This document shows positions 17,369 through 27,757 of a stretch of 64,000 nt of DNA, piece by piece; position 1 is the first letter of the stretch; each line of letters starts with the position of its first letter. A program made the position numbers and the translations under genes. The notes beneath the pieces are model-generated. The model saw only the letters and a program-made list of their open reading frames with translations. It did not search any database and was not told the DNA's origin. This DNA is from Hyphomonadaceae bacterium JAD_PAG50586_4. GTDB taxonomy: Bacteria > Pseudomonadota > Alphaproteobacteria > Caulobacterales > Aquidulcibacteraceae. Location of the stretch: positions 2,437,501-2,501,500 of the forward strand of contig CP096134.1 of assembly GCA_023242925.1 (NCBI GenBank), written 5' to 3'.

Positions 17369-19732
17369 TTAGAACGCGTAGCGGCCGATCAGCTGGAACA
17401 CGGGACCGGAGGTTTCCGTTTCCAGTTCGTATTCGTCGTCGATGGACTGCGCCGCCTGACTGTCGAAATAGACGTACTTCTCGAACTCTTCGTCCTTGGA
17501 TTCGTCCAGCAGGTTCGATCCCGTGAGGCGAAGCACGAAGCGCTCGGTGAAGCGGTGCTCGACGAAGGCTTCGAGGTTCGCGCCATAGGAGGTGACGATC
17601 TCTTCCCCCACGACGCGTCCGAAGGCGTCGCCCTGTTGGCTGTAGGTGACGCCGAAAGAGCTGCGCCATGTCGGCAAGTCTTGGATGAAGCCGACATTGA
17701 GCACCGACTCGGCTTGACTGTTAAAACGGCGCGAGCCGAAATCATCATCAACAGAGCTGTCGAGCCAGCTATAGTTCAAGAACACGCCGGTGTTCTCCAT
17801 GCCGATAAATGTCAACGGCGCGGAGAGGTCGAATTCCACGCCCCAGACTTCGCCGTCGCCGGTGTTGCGCGCGGAATAGAGGAAGGCGTCGTCGATTCCA
17901 TTGTTGAGGATGCCATCGCCGTCTTCGCTGCCGATTAGGCCGGTGTTGAAGATTTCGATCAGGTCCGAAACGTCGCGATAGAAGAAATTGAGGCCTATAA
18001 CGCCGGTGCGGCCGAGCCGGCGCTCGTAACCCACATCGAGGCCCCATGCGGTTTCCGGATTAAGATCTGGATTGCCGATGAAATCGTTGTCGCCCAGTTG
18101 GGTCTCCAACAGGGCCGGCGACAGAAAGTTGAAGCTGGGGTTACGGATGGTGCGCGCGATCGAGAATGACAGGCGATCGTTCTCGGTGACGTCCAAGCGC
18201 AAATGCGCCGACGGCAGCCAGGTCGTGTAGTCATTCTCCGTTGTTGTCGCTGTAGTGCGATCCTCGATTTCGACATCGGTGGTTTCGTAGCGAAGTCCCG
18301 CTTCCCAGCTCCAGGCCCCGACGCTGCCGTTCAGTTGCGCGTACGGATCGAGGCGCGTGCGTTCGATGGTGTTGTCGCCGCCGGGATTGGCCGTGATCGT
18401 TGGCTCGGAGAAGACGACGCCGCCAGTGTACGGCAAGGTCGTATTGCTTGCGTCAAGCACAGCAGAGCCGGCTAGAATGTTATTGCGGAAGCGGCCCTCG
18501 CCCGCGAAGATGTCGCGTTCCTTCCGTTGATAGTCGAGGCCGAATTGGAGATCGGCGCCGCCGACTTCACGTTCGTGCGCAAGGCGCGCCGAGAACTCGT
18601 TGTCATCGACTTCATACGCTATAAGATCGCGCGTGAATCGGTCGGCTTCCGGGAAGACTACCGCGTCGCGCAGATACTCGATCTCGTTTTCGAACTCGTC
18701 TTCCTCGGTTTCGAAGTGCGCATAGCCGAGGCGTAGGCGGGTTTCACCGCCGGCCATCGGGAAGTTGTAGCGCCCGTTCAACGCGTAGCTGGTCTGGTTG
18801 ATGTCTACGTCGTTGCTGTTGACGGTCAGGATGTTGGGATTGGCCACGACGCCCAGATCGTATTCAATGGAGTCTTCGTCCTCGTAGCGGTCGGTTTGAA
18901 CGAGGAAACCTTCGAGCGTCAGTTCGCCGGGGCCGGCGTCGACAATGTAGCTGAAATTAGCCGAGTAGTCGGTACCGTCGCGGACGTCGGTTTGGATTTC
19001 GGTGTTGTCGAGCGTGCCGCCTAGCGCGGGATTATCGTCAAAGCGCTGGCTGAATTTGTCCTTCGCGTTGTGGCGGTCGATCATGTTGAAGCCGACCAAG
19101 ACGCGCCCACCCAGAGCCTCGCCACCCCACACCGCGCCGAGCACCTCGCCCCAGCGACTGTCATTTTCGAAGTGGAGGACGCCGGCACGGACATAGCCGC
19201 CGTCAAGCGAGTACGAGTCACGCAACACAATGTTGACCGCGCCTGCGAGCGCATCCCCAGAGCGATTGGCTGACTGGCTGCGAACGATCTCGACGCGCTC
19301 GATCAATTCGGCGGGGATGCGATCGACGAAGAAGGCGCCGTCAGCGCCATTGCCGAAGGCGCCGGAATCCGCGCCGGAGCCCGGCACTTGCTCGCCGTTG
19401 ATCAGAATTTGCGTGTAGGCCGGATCGAGGCCGCGCAGACGCACGCCATCGCTTTCGTTAATGTCGGACAGGAACGCTACGCTGGGCGTGCGGCGCAGTG
19501 CGTCGCCGACCGTGAGCGGTTCGAAGCGCTGGAAGTAGTCGAGGCCGTACTCGAGAACCGGCGGCGTGGCTTCGGCGCGATTGCGGTAGATGATCTCGCC
19601 TTGGATGACGAGGTCCTCGGCAGTGGTAACGTTGCGCTCGTCGCCGCTTGCCTCTTGCGCTTGCGCCTGCGCGGCCGCGCCCAACACCATCGCCGCGCTT
19701 AATAGCGCGGCCTTCGACATACGAATTCGCAT
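17369..19732 (-). CDS. TonB-dependent outer-membrane receptor
   Basis: Outer-membrane gated beta barrel for uptake of a bulky nutrient; the substrate is unknown. 787 residues with a signal peptide (SKAALLSAAMVLGAAAQAQA) and a plug domain (LEYGLDYFQRFEPLTVGDAL, RLRGLDPAYTQILINGEQV, RIPAELIERVEIVRSQSANR, GDALAGAVNIVLR). Many amphipathic strands rich in Asp/Glu/Tyr follow, ending in GPVFQLIGRYAF with the terminal Phe typical of barrels. No transporter genes lie beside it. A perfect 18-bp palindrome abutting a TTGACA upstream suggests it is regulated. Confidence 0.94.
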   Translation of the reverse strand: MRIRMSKAALLSAAMVLGAAAQAQAQEASGDERNVTTAEDLVIQGEIIYRNRAEATPPVLEYGLDYFQRFEPLTVGDALRRTPSVAFLSDINESDGVRLRGLDPAYTQILINGEQVPGSGADSGAFGNGADGAFFVDRIPAELIERVEIVRSQSANRSGDALAGAVNIVLRDSYSLDGGYVRAGVLHFENDSRWGEVLGAVWGGEALGGRVLVGFNMIDRHNAKDKFSQRFDDNPALGGTLDNTEIQTDVRDGTDYSANFSYIVDAGPGELTLEGFLVQTDRYEDEDSIEYDLGVVANPNILTVNSNDVDINQTSYALNGRYNFPMAGGETRLRLGYAHFETEEDEFENEIEYLRDAVVFPEADRFTRDLIAYEVDDNEFSARLAHEREVGGADLQFGLDYQRKERDIFAGEGRFRNNILAGSAVLDASNTTLPYTGGVVFSEPTITANPGGDNTIERTRLDPYAQLNGSVGAWSWEAGLRYETTDVEIEDRTTATTTENDYTTWLPSAHLRLDVTENDRLSFSIARTIRNPSFNFLSPALLETQLGDNDFIGNPDLNPETAWGLDVGYERRLGRTGVIGLNFFYRDVSDLIEIFNTGLIGSEDGDGILNNGIDDAFLYSARNTGDGEVWGVEFDLSAPLTFIGMENTGVFLNYSWLDSSVDDDFGSRRFNSQAESVLNVGFIQDLPTWRSSFGVTYSQQGDAFGRVVGEEIVTSYGANLEAFVEHRFTERFVLRLTGSNLLDESKDEEFEKYVYFDSQAAQSIDDEYELETETSGPVFQLIGRYAF

Positions 19733-19815
19733 TTGCAGACACCCCCTCGGTTCGCCAATCCGGGGCGCGTGTAGGCAAGCTTGATGACAGTTCGGATTCG
19801 GTTCCGTGATGGAAT

Positions 19816-19839
19816 TGTCAAACTTCGCAGCTGCGAAGT
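19816..19839 (-). promoter_or_regulatory. Palindromic operator candidate next to a TTGACA box
   Basis: ACTTCGCAGCTGCGAAGT at 19822-19839 is a perfect 18-bp palindrome. On the minus strand it is followed directly by TTGACA (19821-19816), a consensus -35 box; the -10 about 17 bases on is weak. It lies 84 bases upstream of the TonB receptor start and 8 bases after the cyclase stop. A repressor or activator site for the receptor is the best guess; a terminator for the cyclase is possible, but no U tract follows. Confidence 0.5.
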
Positions 19840-19847
19840 CTGCGATC

Positions 19848-21875
19848 TCAGACCTTCAGCGCCTGGGCGCAAAGCCCTTTAAAATCGTAATCCACAAAGG
19901 CCGCGCAATCGGGCCATTGCTTGGTTTCGAGCCAATATTGCGCCAGCCCCAAGCGCGCCGCGAGCGCAGGGAAGCGCTCGAATCGCCAAATAGGCGTACC
20001 GCCCGTGCTCACAAACAATTGCAACGGCGCCTGCGACCGCGCCATGCCGAAGCCTTTGTGATTGTCCGGCGTCAGGTCGCGCCCCGCGTCGAGCGCCGAA
20101 TTGATCAGATCAAACGCCTGATCCGCGCATCCCGCACCCGCCGCCACCAGAACGGTCGATAACGGCAACGGCTCATCGCTCTGCGCCAGCATATCCAGCA
20201 CACGCGCACACGCCTGGCGCCGCTCAGCATCGCTCAAGCGCAGCATCGCCGCATAATTGCGCAGCACGCCGACATCATGCTCCGTCACGCCCCAGCGCGG
20301 CGGCACGCCGGGCACGGCCAGCTCTTCTGCTTCATCGGGGCGCTTGGCGACACACAACGTCGACCACATCAGATACCAAATGAACGGCGAATCCGGCCAA
20401 CGCCGCCAAGCCGCCGTGATGATCTCATGCGCTGTCTGCACCTCGCCGCGCGCGGTCGCCAAACTCGCGCGCACACCTTCAACGGCGGGCCCCAGCGGAT
20501 CGAGCAAGCTTGCCGTTTCCAGCGCCTTTGCTGCATCCTTTAACCGCCCGACGCCATAAAGCCACGCCGCGCGCGCCACATGCAGCGACGCATCGTTCGG
20601 CGTGCGCTTCAGCGCCTCGTTCACCAAGCGAAGCTTTTCACCATGCTCCGCGAACGCGGGCTTCAGCAGCGAGAGCGCCGTCAGCGCTTGCGCACATTCC
20701 GGATCAAGCGCCAGCGCCCGATGCGCCGCCTCCAGCGCCGCGTCATGTTCTAGCGAGCCAATCGCGTCACGATCGCGCGGCAACAACAACGCCCGCACGC
20801 TCGCCAGCGTGGCCCAACCCACCGCAAAATCCGGCGCCAGCGCCACGCAGCGCTCCAGCAACACCGAGGCCTGGTCTTCCTCGACATCACTCATCAGCAA
20901 CCAGATCTGGCGCGCACGCAGATAAAGTTCATACGCCGCCGGATCGATCGGATGCGCACGCTCCACTTGCGTCAGCGACCGGCGCAGCGACGCGGCGACA
21001 CGCCCGGCGATGTCATCCTCCAACGCAAAGGCATCGCTGCGATCGCCCTCATAGCGCTCGCTCCAGAGCACCATGTCCGTGCTCGCATCGATCAGCTGTA
21101 CGCTCGCGCGCAAACGCTGCCCGCTGCAGCGCACCGCGCCATCCAACACGTGCGACGCCTTCAGCGCCCGCGCCGCATCCGTCTTGCGATCGCCGCGAAA
21201 TTGGAATGCGGAGGTGCGGCCAATCACTTTCACGCTCGATTGCCGCAATAGCGTCAGTATGATTTCATCAGCGACGCCATCGGAGAAATACTCCATCTCC
21301 GGCTCGTCGCTCTCATTGTCGAACGGCAGCACCGCGAGCACCGGCTCGGCCTTACGCGTGCGCGGTTTGGCGGAGGCGACAGGTTCGAGCGAGAAAATCT
21401 CAATCGTCTCGGCCATTTTATCGAGATGCACTGCGCCAGCCGGATGCAGGCGCTGCGCCAGCTTGCCCCGCACCGCGCGGCGCACATCCATCGACACGAT
21501 CGTGGCGCCCGGCTGCGCCACCTGCTGCAAGCGCGCCGCCACGTTGACGCTATGCCCGAGCAAATCGCCCGTCTGCGTCACCAGCACATCGCCGATGTGC
21601 ACGCCCACGCGCACGCTGCCGCGCTCGACATTGCTCCACAGCAGCTCTGCCGCGCCCAACGCGCCGGCGGCACTGCAGAACTCAAGCATGAAGCCGTCGC
21701 CGGCGGTGTTGAAGATGCGCCCGCCATGCACGAGCGCTGCGCCCTCCAGCGCACCGCGCAACGTGCTCACCATCGACGCGGCTTGCGCCTCGTCGATCTC
21801 GGTCATCGCCGAATAGCCGGCGATGTCGATCGACATGATCGCCGCCAGCTTTCTGGGTCCGAGTTCCTCGCTCAC
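19848..21875 (-). CDS. Class III nucleotide cyclase with TolB-like and TPR domains
   Basis: 675 residues, no membrane segment seen. The N-terminal cyclase homology domain (about 8-165) has both metal-binding Asp motifs (SIDIAGYSA, NTAGDGFMLEF) and the transition-state NVAAR motif. The positions that usually carry the adenine-selecting Lys and Asp hold Asn (FNTAGDG) and His/Ser (GHSVN), so ATP specificity is not assured. A TolB/FlgO-like domain follows (VLAVLPFDNESDEPEMEYFS, DEIILTLLRQ, LDGAVR). The rest is TPR-like helices. This architecture is common in rhizobia and relatives. It stands alone, so its output is unknown. Confidence 0.88.
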   Translation of the reverse strand: MSEELGPRKLAAIMSIDIAGYSAMTEIDEAQAASMVSTLRGALEGAALVHGGRIFNTAGDGFMLEFCSAAGALGAAELLWSNVERGSVRVGVHIGDVLVTQTGDLLGHSVNVAARLQQVAQPGATIVSMDVRRAVRGKLAQRLHPAGAVHLDKMAETIEIFSLEPVASAKPRTRKAEPVLAVLPFDNESDEPEMEYFSDGVADEIILTLLRQSSVKVIGRTSAFQFRGDRKTDAARALKASHVLDGAVRCSGQRLRASVQLIDASTDMVLWSERYEGDRSDAFALEDDIAGRVAASLRRSLTQVERAHPIDPAAYELYLRARQIWLLMSDVEEDQASVLLERCVALAPDFAVGWATLASVRALLLPRDRDAIGSLEHDAALEAAHRALALDPECAQALTALSLLKPAFAEHGEKLRLVNEALKRTPNDASLHVARAAWLYGVGRLKDAAKALETASLLDPLGPAVEGVRASLATARGEVQTAHEIITAAWRRWPDSPFIWYLMWSTLCVAKRPDEAEELAVPGVPPRWGVTEHDVGVLRNYAAMLRLSDAERRQACARVLDMLAQSDEPLPLSTVLVAAGAGCADQAFDLINSALDAGRDLTPDNHKGFGMARSQAPLQLFVSTGGTPIWRFERFPALAARLGLAQYWLETKQWPDCAAFVDYDFKGLCAQALKV

Positions 21876-21932
21876 GCCGCCAGTATGGACCCGGCGTATA
21901 TCCGCCCGCCAGCGCGGACTTATCCCAAGCGA

Positions 21933-22193
21933 TCAGGACTCGCTCGGTTCGCCGGCCGGCTCTTGGAAATAGGGTTCCACTTTGCCCGAATACTTGATCG
22001 TGAGCTGCTTGCCCTTGCGATCCAGCGTCTTGCCGACCGCCAGGCGCACCCAGCCCTCGGACACGCAATATTCCTCGACGTTCGTCTTCTCGTTACCGTT
22101 GAAGCGAATGCCGACGCCGCGCTCCAGGATGGCGGCGTCATGGTACGGACTGTCGGGATCGACCGCGAGGCGGTCAGGCGGGGTGTCACTCAT
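21933..22193 (-). CDS. DUF3297 family protein
   Basis: Small cytosolic protein of 86 residues with the family's characteristic sequence: SPYHDAAILERGVGIRFNG, EKTNVEEYCVSEGWVRLAVG, then KTLDRKGKQLTIKYSG. Function unknown. It overlaps the ppx gene by four bases and probably shares its transcript. Highly conserved in alpha- and gammaproteobacteria. Confidence 0.92.
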   Translation of the reverse strand: MSDTPPDRLAVDPDSPYHDAAILERGVGIRFNGNEKTNVEEYCVSEGWVRLAVGKTLDRKGKQLTIKYSGKVEPYFQEPAGEPSES

Positions 22194-23686
22194 ACGATCT
22201 TCGTCTCCGATACCAAGCCGAGCGCGGCGGCGGCGTAATCCAGGCGCCGCTGCGCCGTCTCGGTGAAAAGGTGGGCTGCGCCCTTCTTCACCCGAAGCTG
22301 CAGCCTGCCGTCAACTACGCGCAGCTCAAAGTTGGCCAAAAGCGCCTCACTTCGCCCAGAAAGATCAGCGCCCAGCCGCAGCGCCGCCCCCAAGCCGGCC
22401 GCCGCGATTTGCTGTTCTTCGCTGAGCAACCGCAGGTAAGCGGCGGCGTGGCGCGGCGGGCCCTTGTCATAGCGGTGGTGGATGGCGGCCGCCAAAAACG
22501 CACGCTCGGCGTGACTGACCGCCGCCAAAGGCGCGCGCAGCACAAGGTCGAAGATCACCTCGACGCGCTGATCGGGATGCAAAGGCCCACCAATATCCGC
22601 CAAGCGCGCCGCCGCGCCCCGCAACGCGCTCTCGCGCCGCTCGGGGAAGACAGAGGTTTGCCCCTCAAACATGGGCTTGATCCATTGTTCAAGCGCCGCG
22701 CCAAACTTGCGCGTCCGCGACATGCGCCCCGCCAACGCTTCCGCCGTCGCCACCAGCGGATCTTCTTTCAGCGCCTCTTCACTCATGCGCTCGATCAGCA
22801 CGCCTTCACGCAACCCGAACGCCGAGAGGATCACGCGATCGAACTGGCCTTCCAGCATCACGCGCTCAAGCACGACAGCCGCATAGGGCAACGTATCCGC
22901 GCGCTTGGCGGCTGCTTCTTCCAATTTCTCCAGCGAGCGCTTGCTCTGCTTGCGCACGACATCGACGACCTTGAGCACCTCACTGCGGCTCATCTCGTGC
23001 AAATGCAAAACCCCGAGCGGGTGGTTCGAGAGCGCAATATCGATGCGCCCCAGCGCCCGCCAAGCGCCGCCGACCGCATAGAAATTGCCGCGCGTTTTGC
23101 CGAGCACGCTCGATTTCTTGAGGCTCGCATTCACGAGCTTGGTGACGTCATCGTAGTCGAATTCCTTGCCCTCGATGAGACTGAGCGGACCCAGCGGAAA
23201 CGTCTCGCCACGGCCAACGCCTTTGGGCCCGACCTCGATCAACTCCAGGCTCGCGCCGCCGAGATCGCCGACAACGCCTTTGGCGTCGGCCACACCAGCG
23301 CTCACGCCCAAAGCGGAGAGACGCGCTTCGTCGGCGCCGTCGAGAATGCGAAGTGCAATGCCTGTCTCCGCCTGCATACGCGCGGCGAACGCCTGCCCAT
23401 CGCTTGCATCGCGCACGGCGGCCGTGCCCACCGCAAACACGCTGCGCACGCCGGCCGCTTCGATCAGCGTCGAGAACCGCTTCAGCGCCCGCATCGCCTG
23501 CTCGACGCCATCCTTCGAGAGCGCGCCAGTGCGCGAAAGATCGCGCCCCAAGCCCGCCATGACCTTTTCGTTCAAGATCGGCGTCATGGCGCGGCCGTCG
23601 ATGCGATAGACCACCAGGCGCACCGAATTGGAGCCGACGTCGATGACCGCCGCCTCCTGGCCGTCGCGCAGCGCGGCCCGGCTCAT
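22190..23686 (-). CDS. ppx: Exopolyphosphatase, Ppx/GppA family
   Basis: Degrades polyphosphate and/or pppGpp. 498 residues. The sugar kinase/actin-like fold is evident: phosphate-1 motif IDVGSNSVRLVVYRID, FAVGTAAVRDASDG, and phosphate-2 motif VGDLGGASLELIEVG. The C-terminal half carries an HD-like helical domain (FLAAAIHHRYDKG). It follows ppk by 12 bases, so polyphosphate synthesis and breakdown are encoded together. Confidence 0.93.
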   Translation of the reverse strand: MSRAALRDGQEAAVIDVGSNSVRLVVYRIDGRAMTPILNEKVMAGLGRDLSRTGALSKDGVEQAMRALKRFSTLIEAAGVRSVFAVGTAAVRDASDGQAFAARMQAETGIALRILDGADEARLSALGVSAGVADAKGVVGDLGGASLELIEVGPKGVGRGETFPLGPLSLIEGKEFDYDDVTKLVNASLKKSSVLGKTRGNFYAVGGAWRALGRIDIALSNHPLGVLHLHEMSRSEVLKVVDVVRKQSKRSLEKLEEAAAKRADTLPYAAVVLERVMLEGQFDRVILSAFGLREGVLIERMSEEALKEDPLVATAEALAGRMSRTRKFGAALEQWIKPMFEGQTSVFPERRESALRGAAARLADIGGPLHPDQRVEVIFDLVLRAPLAAVSHAERAFLAAAIHHRYDKGPPRHAAAYLRLLSEEQQIAAAGLGAALRLGADLSGRSEALLANFELRVVDGRLQLRVKKGAAHLFTETAQRRLDYAAAALGLVSETKIV

Positions 23687-23698
23687 TGTTCAAACGCC

Positions 23699-25906
23699 TT
23701 AGCTGGTGCGTGCGCCGATATGATCGAACGCAGCTGGCGCGTCGCCTTTGCCCGCACGACCGCGGCCCGAAAGGCTCGGGTTGCGCATGAAGTAATTGTG
23801 CGCACTGAACGGTTCGTCCGGAAGCTTCGTGACATCGACCCGCTTAAATCCCCCATCCTGGTTCATATACCAGGATTGCGCCTCGTCATTGAGGTTCGCC
23901 ACCATGATCTGGTCGAGTACTTGCTGGTGAACGGTGGGGTTTTCAACCGGACACATGACCTCAACCCTGCGTTCGAGGTTCCGCGGCATCCAATCGGCAG
24001 AGGTAATAAAGACTTTGGCATTCGGATTCGGCAGTTTCGCTCCATTGCCGAAACAGACAATGCGCGCATGCTCTAAGAAGCGACCCACGATCGATTTGAC
24101 GCGGATGTTCTCCGACATGCCCGGCACACCCGGCCGCAAGCAGCAGATACCGCGCACCACAAGTTCGATCTTCACGCCCTCGTTCGACGCCCGATAGAGC
24201 GCGTCAATGATCTCTGGATGCACCAGCGCATTGAGCTTGGCCCAAATCGCGCCATCGCGGCCTGCGCGCACATGCGCGATCTCATCCTCTATCAGCTGCA
24301 ACAGCGTCGATTTGATCGACAGCGGCGACATCGCGATCTTTTCCAGCTGTGCGGGGCGCGCATAGCCGGTGACGAAATTGAACAGACGCCCTGCATCACG
24401 GCCTAACGCAGGATCGCAAGTGAACAGCGAAAGGTCGGTATAAACCTTCGCCGTGATCGGGTGATAATTTCCGGTGCCGAAGTGGGTGTAGGTGCGCAGG
24501 CCATCGGCCTCGCGGCGCACCACCAAACTCACCTTCGCGTGCGTCTTGTAATCGATAAAGCCATAGACCACCGAGCAACCCGCGCGCTCTAACGTCTGCG
24601 CCAATTTCAGGTTCGCTTCTTCGTCGAACCGCGCTTTGATCTCGATCAGCGCTGTGACGTTCTTGCCCGCTTCCGCCGCCGCGACGAGTGCGGCCACGAT
24701 CGGCGAGTCCTTCGAGGTCCGATAAAGCGTCTGCTTGATCGCCACCACGGCTGGATCGGCGGCTGCCTGGCGCACGAATTGCACCACCGAGTCAAACGAC
24801 TCGAATGGGTGGTGGACCAGCATGTCCTTGGCCCGGATCGCGGCGAAGCAATCACCGCCGAAATCCTTGATCCGCTCCGGAAAGCGCGGCTCGTAGCGCG
24901 GGAATTTCAGCTCCGGGCGCTCTTCGCCGACCAATGCGGAAAGCGCCGTCAAACCCAGCATGCCCTCAACGACGATGACGTCGCGCGCGTCGGCTTCAAT
25001 CTCATGAATGATGAAGGCGCGCAAATCTTCCGGCATGCGCGCTTCGATTTTCAGGCGCACGATATCGCCCAGGCGGCGCTCTTTCAGGCGCGCCTCGAAC
25101 TCGCGCACGAGGTCTTCGGCTTCTTCCTGAATTTCGATGTCGCTATCGCGCACGACGCGGAAGCAACCCTGCGCCTCCACGCGATAATCAGGGAAGAGCT
25201 CATCCAGGAACAGCGTGATCGTGTCTTCAAGCGTGAGAAAGCGTCGCTGCACGCGTTCGCCCGGCGCAATCGCGGTCGGATGCGCCAGCGTGATGTCGAT
25301 AAATCGCGTCACTTGGCTCGGCACAGGTATCAGTGCGTTCAGCGCACGGCCGTCGCCCTTGCGCTTCAGCTTCAGCGCGATTGCAAAGCCCAAATTCGCA
25401 ATGAACGGAAACGGGTGCGCCGGATCGACGGCAAGCGGCGTCAGCAGCGGAAACACTTCCGTCATGAACAAGAGCTTGAGAAAGCTCCGCTCATCTTTCG
25501 TCAATTCTTCCGGATCGAGCACAGAGATGCCCGCGCCGCGCATCTCTGTGCGCAAGGCGGCCCAACGCGCTTGCTGGCGATCAATCAATTGCGTAGCGGC
25601 GGCGTGCACCCGTGCGAGCTGTTGGGTCGGCGTTGCGCCATCGAGGCTCAACACCGTGGCGCCCGCTTTGACTTGCTCATGCAAGCCGGCGACGCGAACC
25701 ATGAAAAATTCATCGAGGTTCGAGGCGGATATTGACAGGAAGCGCAGGCGTTCCAGCAGCGGATGGTTCGGGTTCTCGGCCTCCTCCAGCACGCGCGTAT
25801 TGAACGCGAGCCACGAAAGCTCACGATTGATGAAACGCTGCGGGCTTTCCTGCATCGGCGTATTCTTCGCCGGCGCGCGCGTCTTCTTGCGCGAGGACTT
25901 CGCCAT
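23699..25906 (-). CDS. ppk: Polyphosphate kinase 1
   Basis: Makes polyphosphate from ATP. 735 residues, full length for PPK1. N-terminal helical domain ([34 protein letters not shown]), then two phospholipase-D-like catalytic domains: [42 protein letters not shown] (catalytic His region) and [10 protein letters not shown]; second domain [20 protein letters not shown] with [15 protein letters not shown]. The basic Ser/Lys N-terminus is usual. It sits between hdaA and ppx, an order I recall from Caulobacter relatives. Confidence 0.97.
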   Translation of the reverse strand: MAKSSRKKTRAPAKNTPMQESPQRFINRELSWLAFNTRVLEEAENPNHPLLERLRFLSISASNLDEFFMVRVAGLHEQVKAGATVLSLDGATPTQQLARVHAAATQLIDRQQARWAALRTEMRGAGISVLDPEELTKDERSFLKLLFMTEVFPLLTPLAVDPAHPFPFIANLGFAIALKLKRKGDGRALNALIPVPSQVTRFIDITLAHPTAIAPGERVQRRFLTLEDTITLFLDELFPDYRVEAQGCFRVVRDSDIEIQEEAEDLVREFEARLKERRLGDIVRLKIEARMPEDLRAFIIHEIEADARDVIVVEGMLGLTALSALVGEERPELKFPRYEPRFPERIKDFGGDCFAAIRAKDMLVHHPFESFDSVVQFVRQAAADPAVVAIKQTLYRTSKDSPIVAALVAAAEAGKNVTALIEIKARFDEEANLKLAQTLERAGCSVVYGFIDYKTHAKVSLVVRREADGLRTYTHFGTGNYHPITAKVYTDLSLFTCDPALGRDAGRLFNFVTGYARPAQLEKIAMSPLSIKSTLLQLIEDEIAHVRAGRDGAIWAKLNALVHPEIIDALYRASNEGVKIELVVRGICCLRPGVPGMSENIRVKSIVGRFLEHARIVCFGNGAKLPNPNAKVFITSADWMPRNLERRVEVMCPVENPTVHQQVLDQIMVANLNDEAQSWYMNQDGGFKRVDVTKLPDEPFSAHNYFMRNPSLSGRGRAGKGDAPAAFDHIGARTS

Positions 25907-25909
25907 TTG

Positions 25910-26602
25910 TTAACCGTCTCCGCCTTCACCCCAACCCGTACGCGCCTTTTCGTAAGCCTTCCGCGCCAATTTTAGGCTAACGGGTTTGGCTCCTTGTTCT
26001 AATTCCGCATCCAACGCGACAGCCCATAAACGGGCGGCCTCGAAGGTGCGCGGCAGGCGGCGCACGAGAAACCGGGCGGCATCGTCGCTCAATTGAATGA
26101 ATTGTTCGCGACATATGCGGCGCAAAATGACGTCCATCAGCGCTTCATCGGGCTCGCCGAGCCGCGCCACCGGCAAAGCCGCCAGCCTGGACCGTAAATC
26201 AGGGATCGCGACCGGCCAGGTTCCGGGCGGGGTGGCGCCCACCAGAAGCACTGCGCCGCCCCGCGTTTTGGCCAAATCCAGCACCCGCCAAAGCATGGCC
26301 TCGTCCCGCGTCAGATCCGGGTCGTCAATCAACAGCCGGCCCTCGGCCTCCTGAAAAACCGCCGCCCCGGCGTCCGGGGTGAGGATGGGCGCGATTTGGC
26401 GCGCGCCCGCTTCCAACGCCCAGGCGAGGGCGAGGTGGGTCTTACCGGAACCTTTAGGCCCAACCAGCGCCAGCGCGCCGCCCGGCCACTCGCGCCAGCC
26501 CGTCAGCAGACGGGCGGCGTCGCGATTGGCTTCGGCCACCACCAAAGTTTCAGGGGCGCGCTCGCCCATCCGAAACTCAAACAGGCGGGGCTGCGCGCTC
26601 AT
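25910..26602 (-). CDS. hdaA: HdaA, regulator that inactivates DnaA
   Basis: DnaA-related AAA+ protein that, with the DNA polymerase clamp, promotes ATP hydrolysis by DnaA to stop re-initiation. 230 residues. A clamp-binding motif QPRLF starts at residue 4. The Walker A GPKGSGKTH, Walker B RLLIDDPDL and sensor II region (RLPRTFEAARLWAVALDAE) are present; the DNA-binding domain IV of DnaA is absent. It sits 3 bases before ppk and directly after the DUF2066 gene, which fits Caulobacter hdaA context. Confidence 0.9.
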   Translation of the reverse strand: MSAQPRLFEFRMGERAPETLVVAEANRDAARLLTGWREWPGGALALVGPKGSGKTHLALAWALEAGARQIAPILTPDAGAAVFQEAEGRLLIDDPDLTRDEAMLWRVLDLAKTRGGAVLLVGATPPGTWPVAIPDLRSRLAALPVARLGEPDEALMDVILRRICREQFIQLSDDAARFLVRRLPRTFEAARLWAVALDAELEQGAKPVSLKLARKAYEKARTGWGEGGDG

Positions 26603-27673
26603 CTATCTCCCGGCGACGCGCAGTATTTGGCCGTCGGCCGTGTTCTCCAAGCGCACACCACGACGGTTCAGCTCCGCCGCCAATTGCGATTGGTCGCCCG
26701 CAAACGTGAACGACACCAACGCGCCCTGACGGCCCACCGCTTCAATGCGGATTTCCGAAATCAAAGTCTGCGCCGAAGCTTCGAGCGCATCCTTGATCTG
26801 CTCCCATTGCGCTTGGTTGCTGTAGAGCGCCGACGCCGCGATGCGCGAGCGCTGACCGCCGCCCGTTGCAACACGCGCTTTCCAATCATTCTGCAGCCGC
26901 GTGCTGGCTTGCTCCGCCAATGACGCCAACGCCGTACGCAGAGCGCCGGCATCCGAGCCATTCACCCGCGCCGTGACATCGCCGCGCTCGCGGCGCGCGT
27001 TCGCATCCACTTCCACCAGCGACGCAGTCGCCGTCGAACCCTGCACGCGCAGCGTGGCGTAGAGCACCGAGGTTGAGCCGGCCGAGCGCGCAAAGGGTGC
27101 AGCCGCATCCCAAGCCGGTGCGCCCTGCAAACCTTCCGGCGCCACGTTCAGCGGCACCAATTCGGAGCTAAAGCCGCCCTGGCCCCAAACCTCGCGCCAG
27201 ATCGCCGACGTCTCTTCAATCGAGCCCGACGACGTGATCGGCGCCACCAGCACCGGCGCCGTGCGCGTATCCACAATTGTCAAATTGTTCTGGCGCAGCA
27301 ACGTCCGTACGCCGGTCGGATCGAACCGCACTGTCAGCCGGCCGATATAGCGGCTGCCCGAGCGGCGCTCTTCCTCGACATCCACGCTCAGCACCAAGCT
27401 TTCGATCGCGCTCGCGTCCAGCTGCGGCAACGCACGGGCCGCGACCTCTGACGGAACCGTTAGCCGGCGCACCAGCCGCTCAAAGCCAAGCCGCTGGGCG
27501 GCGGCAAAACCGGCCGTTTGGGCCGCGGAGGCGTTTGCGGCCGTTTCGTCAACCCGGACGCCCGAGACGGCGTAAACATTGTCGCGGGTCTGAGCGCTTG
27601 CGAGCCCAGGCGCAAACGCGCACAAGGCCGCCAAGAATAAAGCAGCGAAGGCGGCCAGGGGCGTAGCTTTCAT
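26603..27673 (-). CDS. DUF2066 exported protein
   Basis: 356 residues with a signal peptide ([19 protein letters not shown]) starting at the ATG at 27673; a longer frame reaching 28342 is antisense to purM and was discarded. DUF2066 features: the strand [49 protein letters not shown] and APVLVAPI. Proteins of this family are periplasmic and of unknown role. It is immediately followed by hdaA (the stop and the next start are adjacent) and diverges from purM. Confidence 0.86.
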   Translation of the reverse strand: MKATPLAAFAALFLAALCAFAPGLASAQTRDNVYAVSGVRVDETAANASAAQTAGFAAAQRLGFERLVRRLTVPSEVAARALPQLDASAIESLVLSVDVEEERRSGSRYIGRLTVRFDPTGVRTLLRQNNLTIVDTRTAPVLVAPITSSGSIEETSAIWREVWGQGGFSSELVPLNVAPEGLQGAPAWDAAAPFARSAGSTSVLYATLRVQGSTATASLVEVDANARRERGDVTARVNGSDAGALRTALASLAEQASTRLQNDWKARVATGGGQRSRIAASALYSNQAQWEQIKDALEASAQTLISEIRIEAVGRQGALVSFTFAGDQSQLAAELNRRGVRLENTADGQILRVAGR

Positions 27674-27757
27674 GCGGAAACCTCGTTGCGCGCGGGGATG
27701 GGCGAACCTACCCGGCGCGGAATCGCCTATCAATGTGGCGGCATCTGGACTCATCAC

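Noticed and set aside
22271..24076. 601-residue open frame opposite ppx and ppk
   Set aside because: Antisense to two well-supported genes; composition is typical of a reverse-complement frame.
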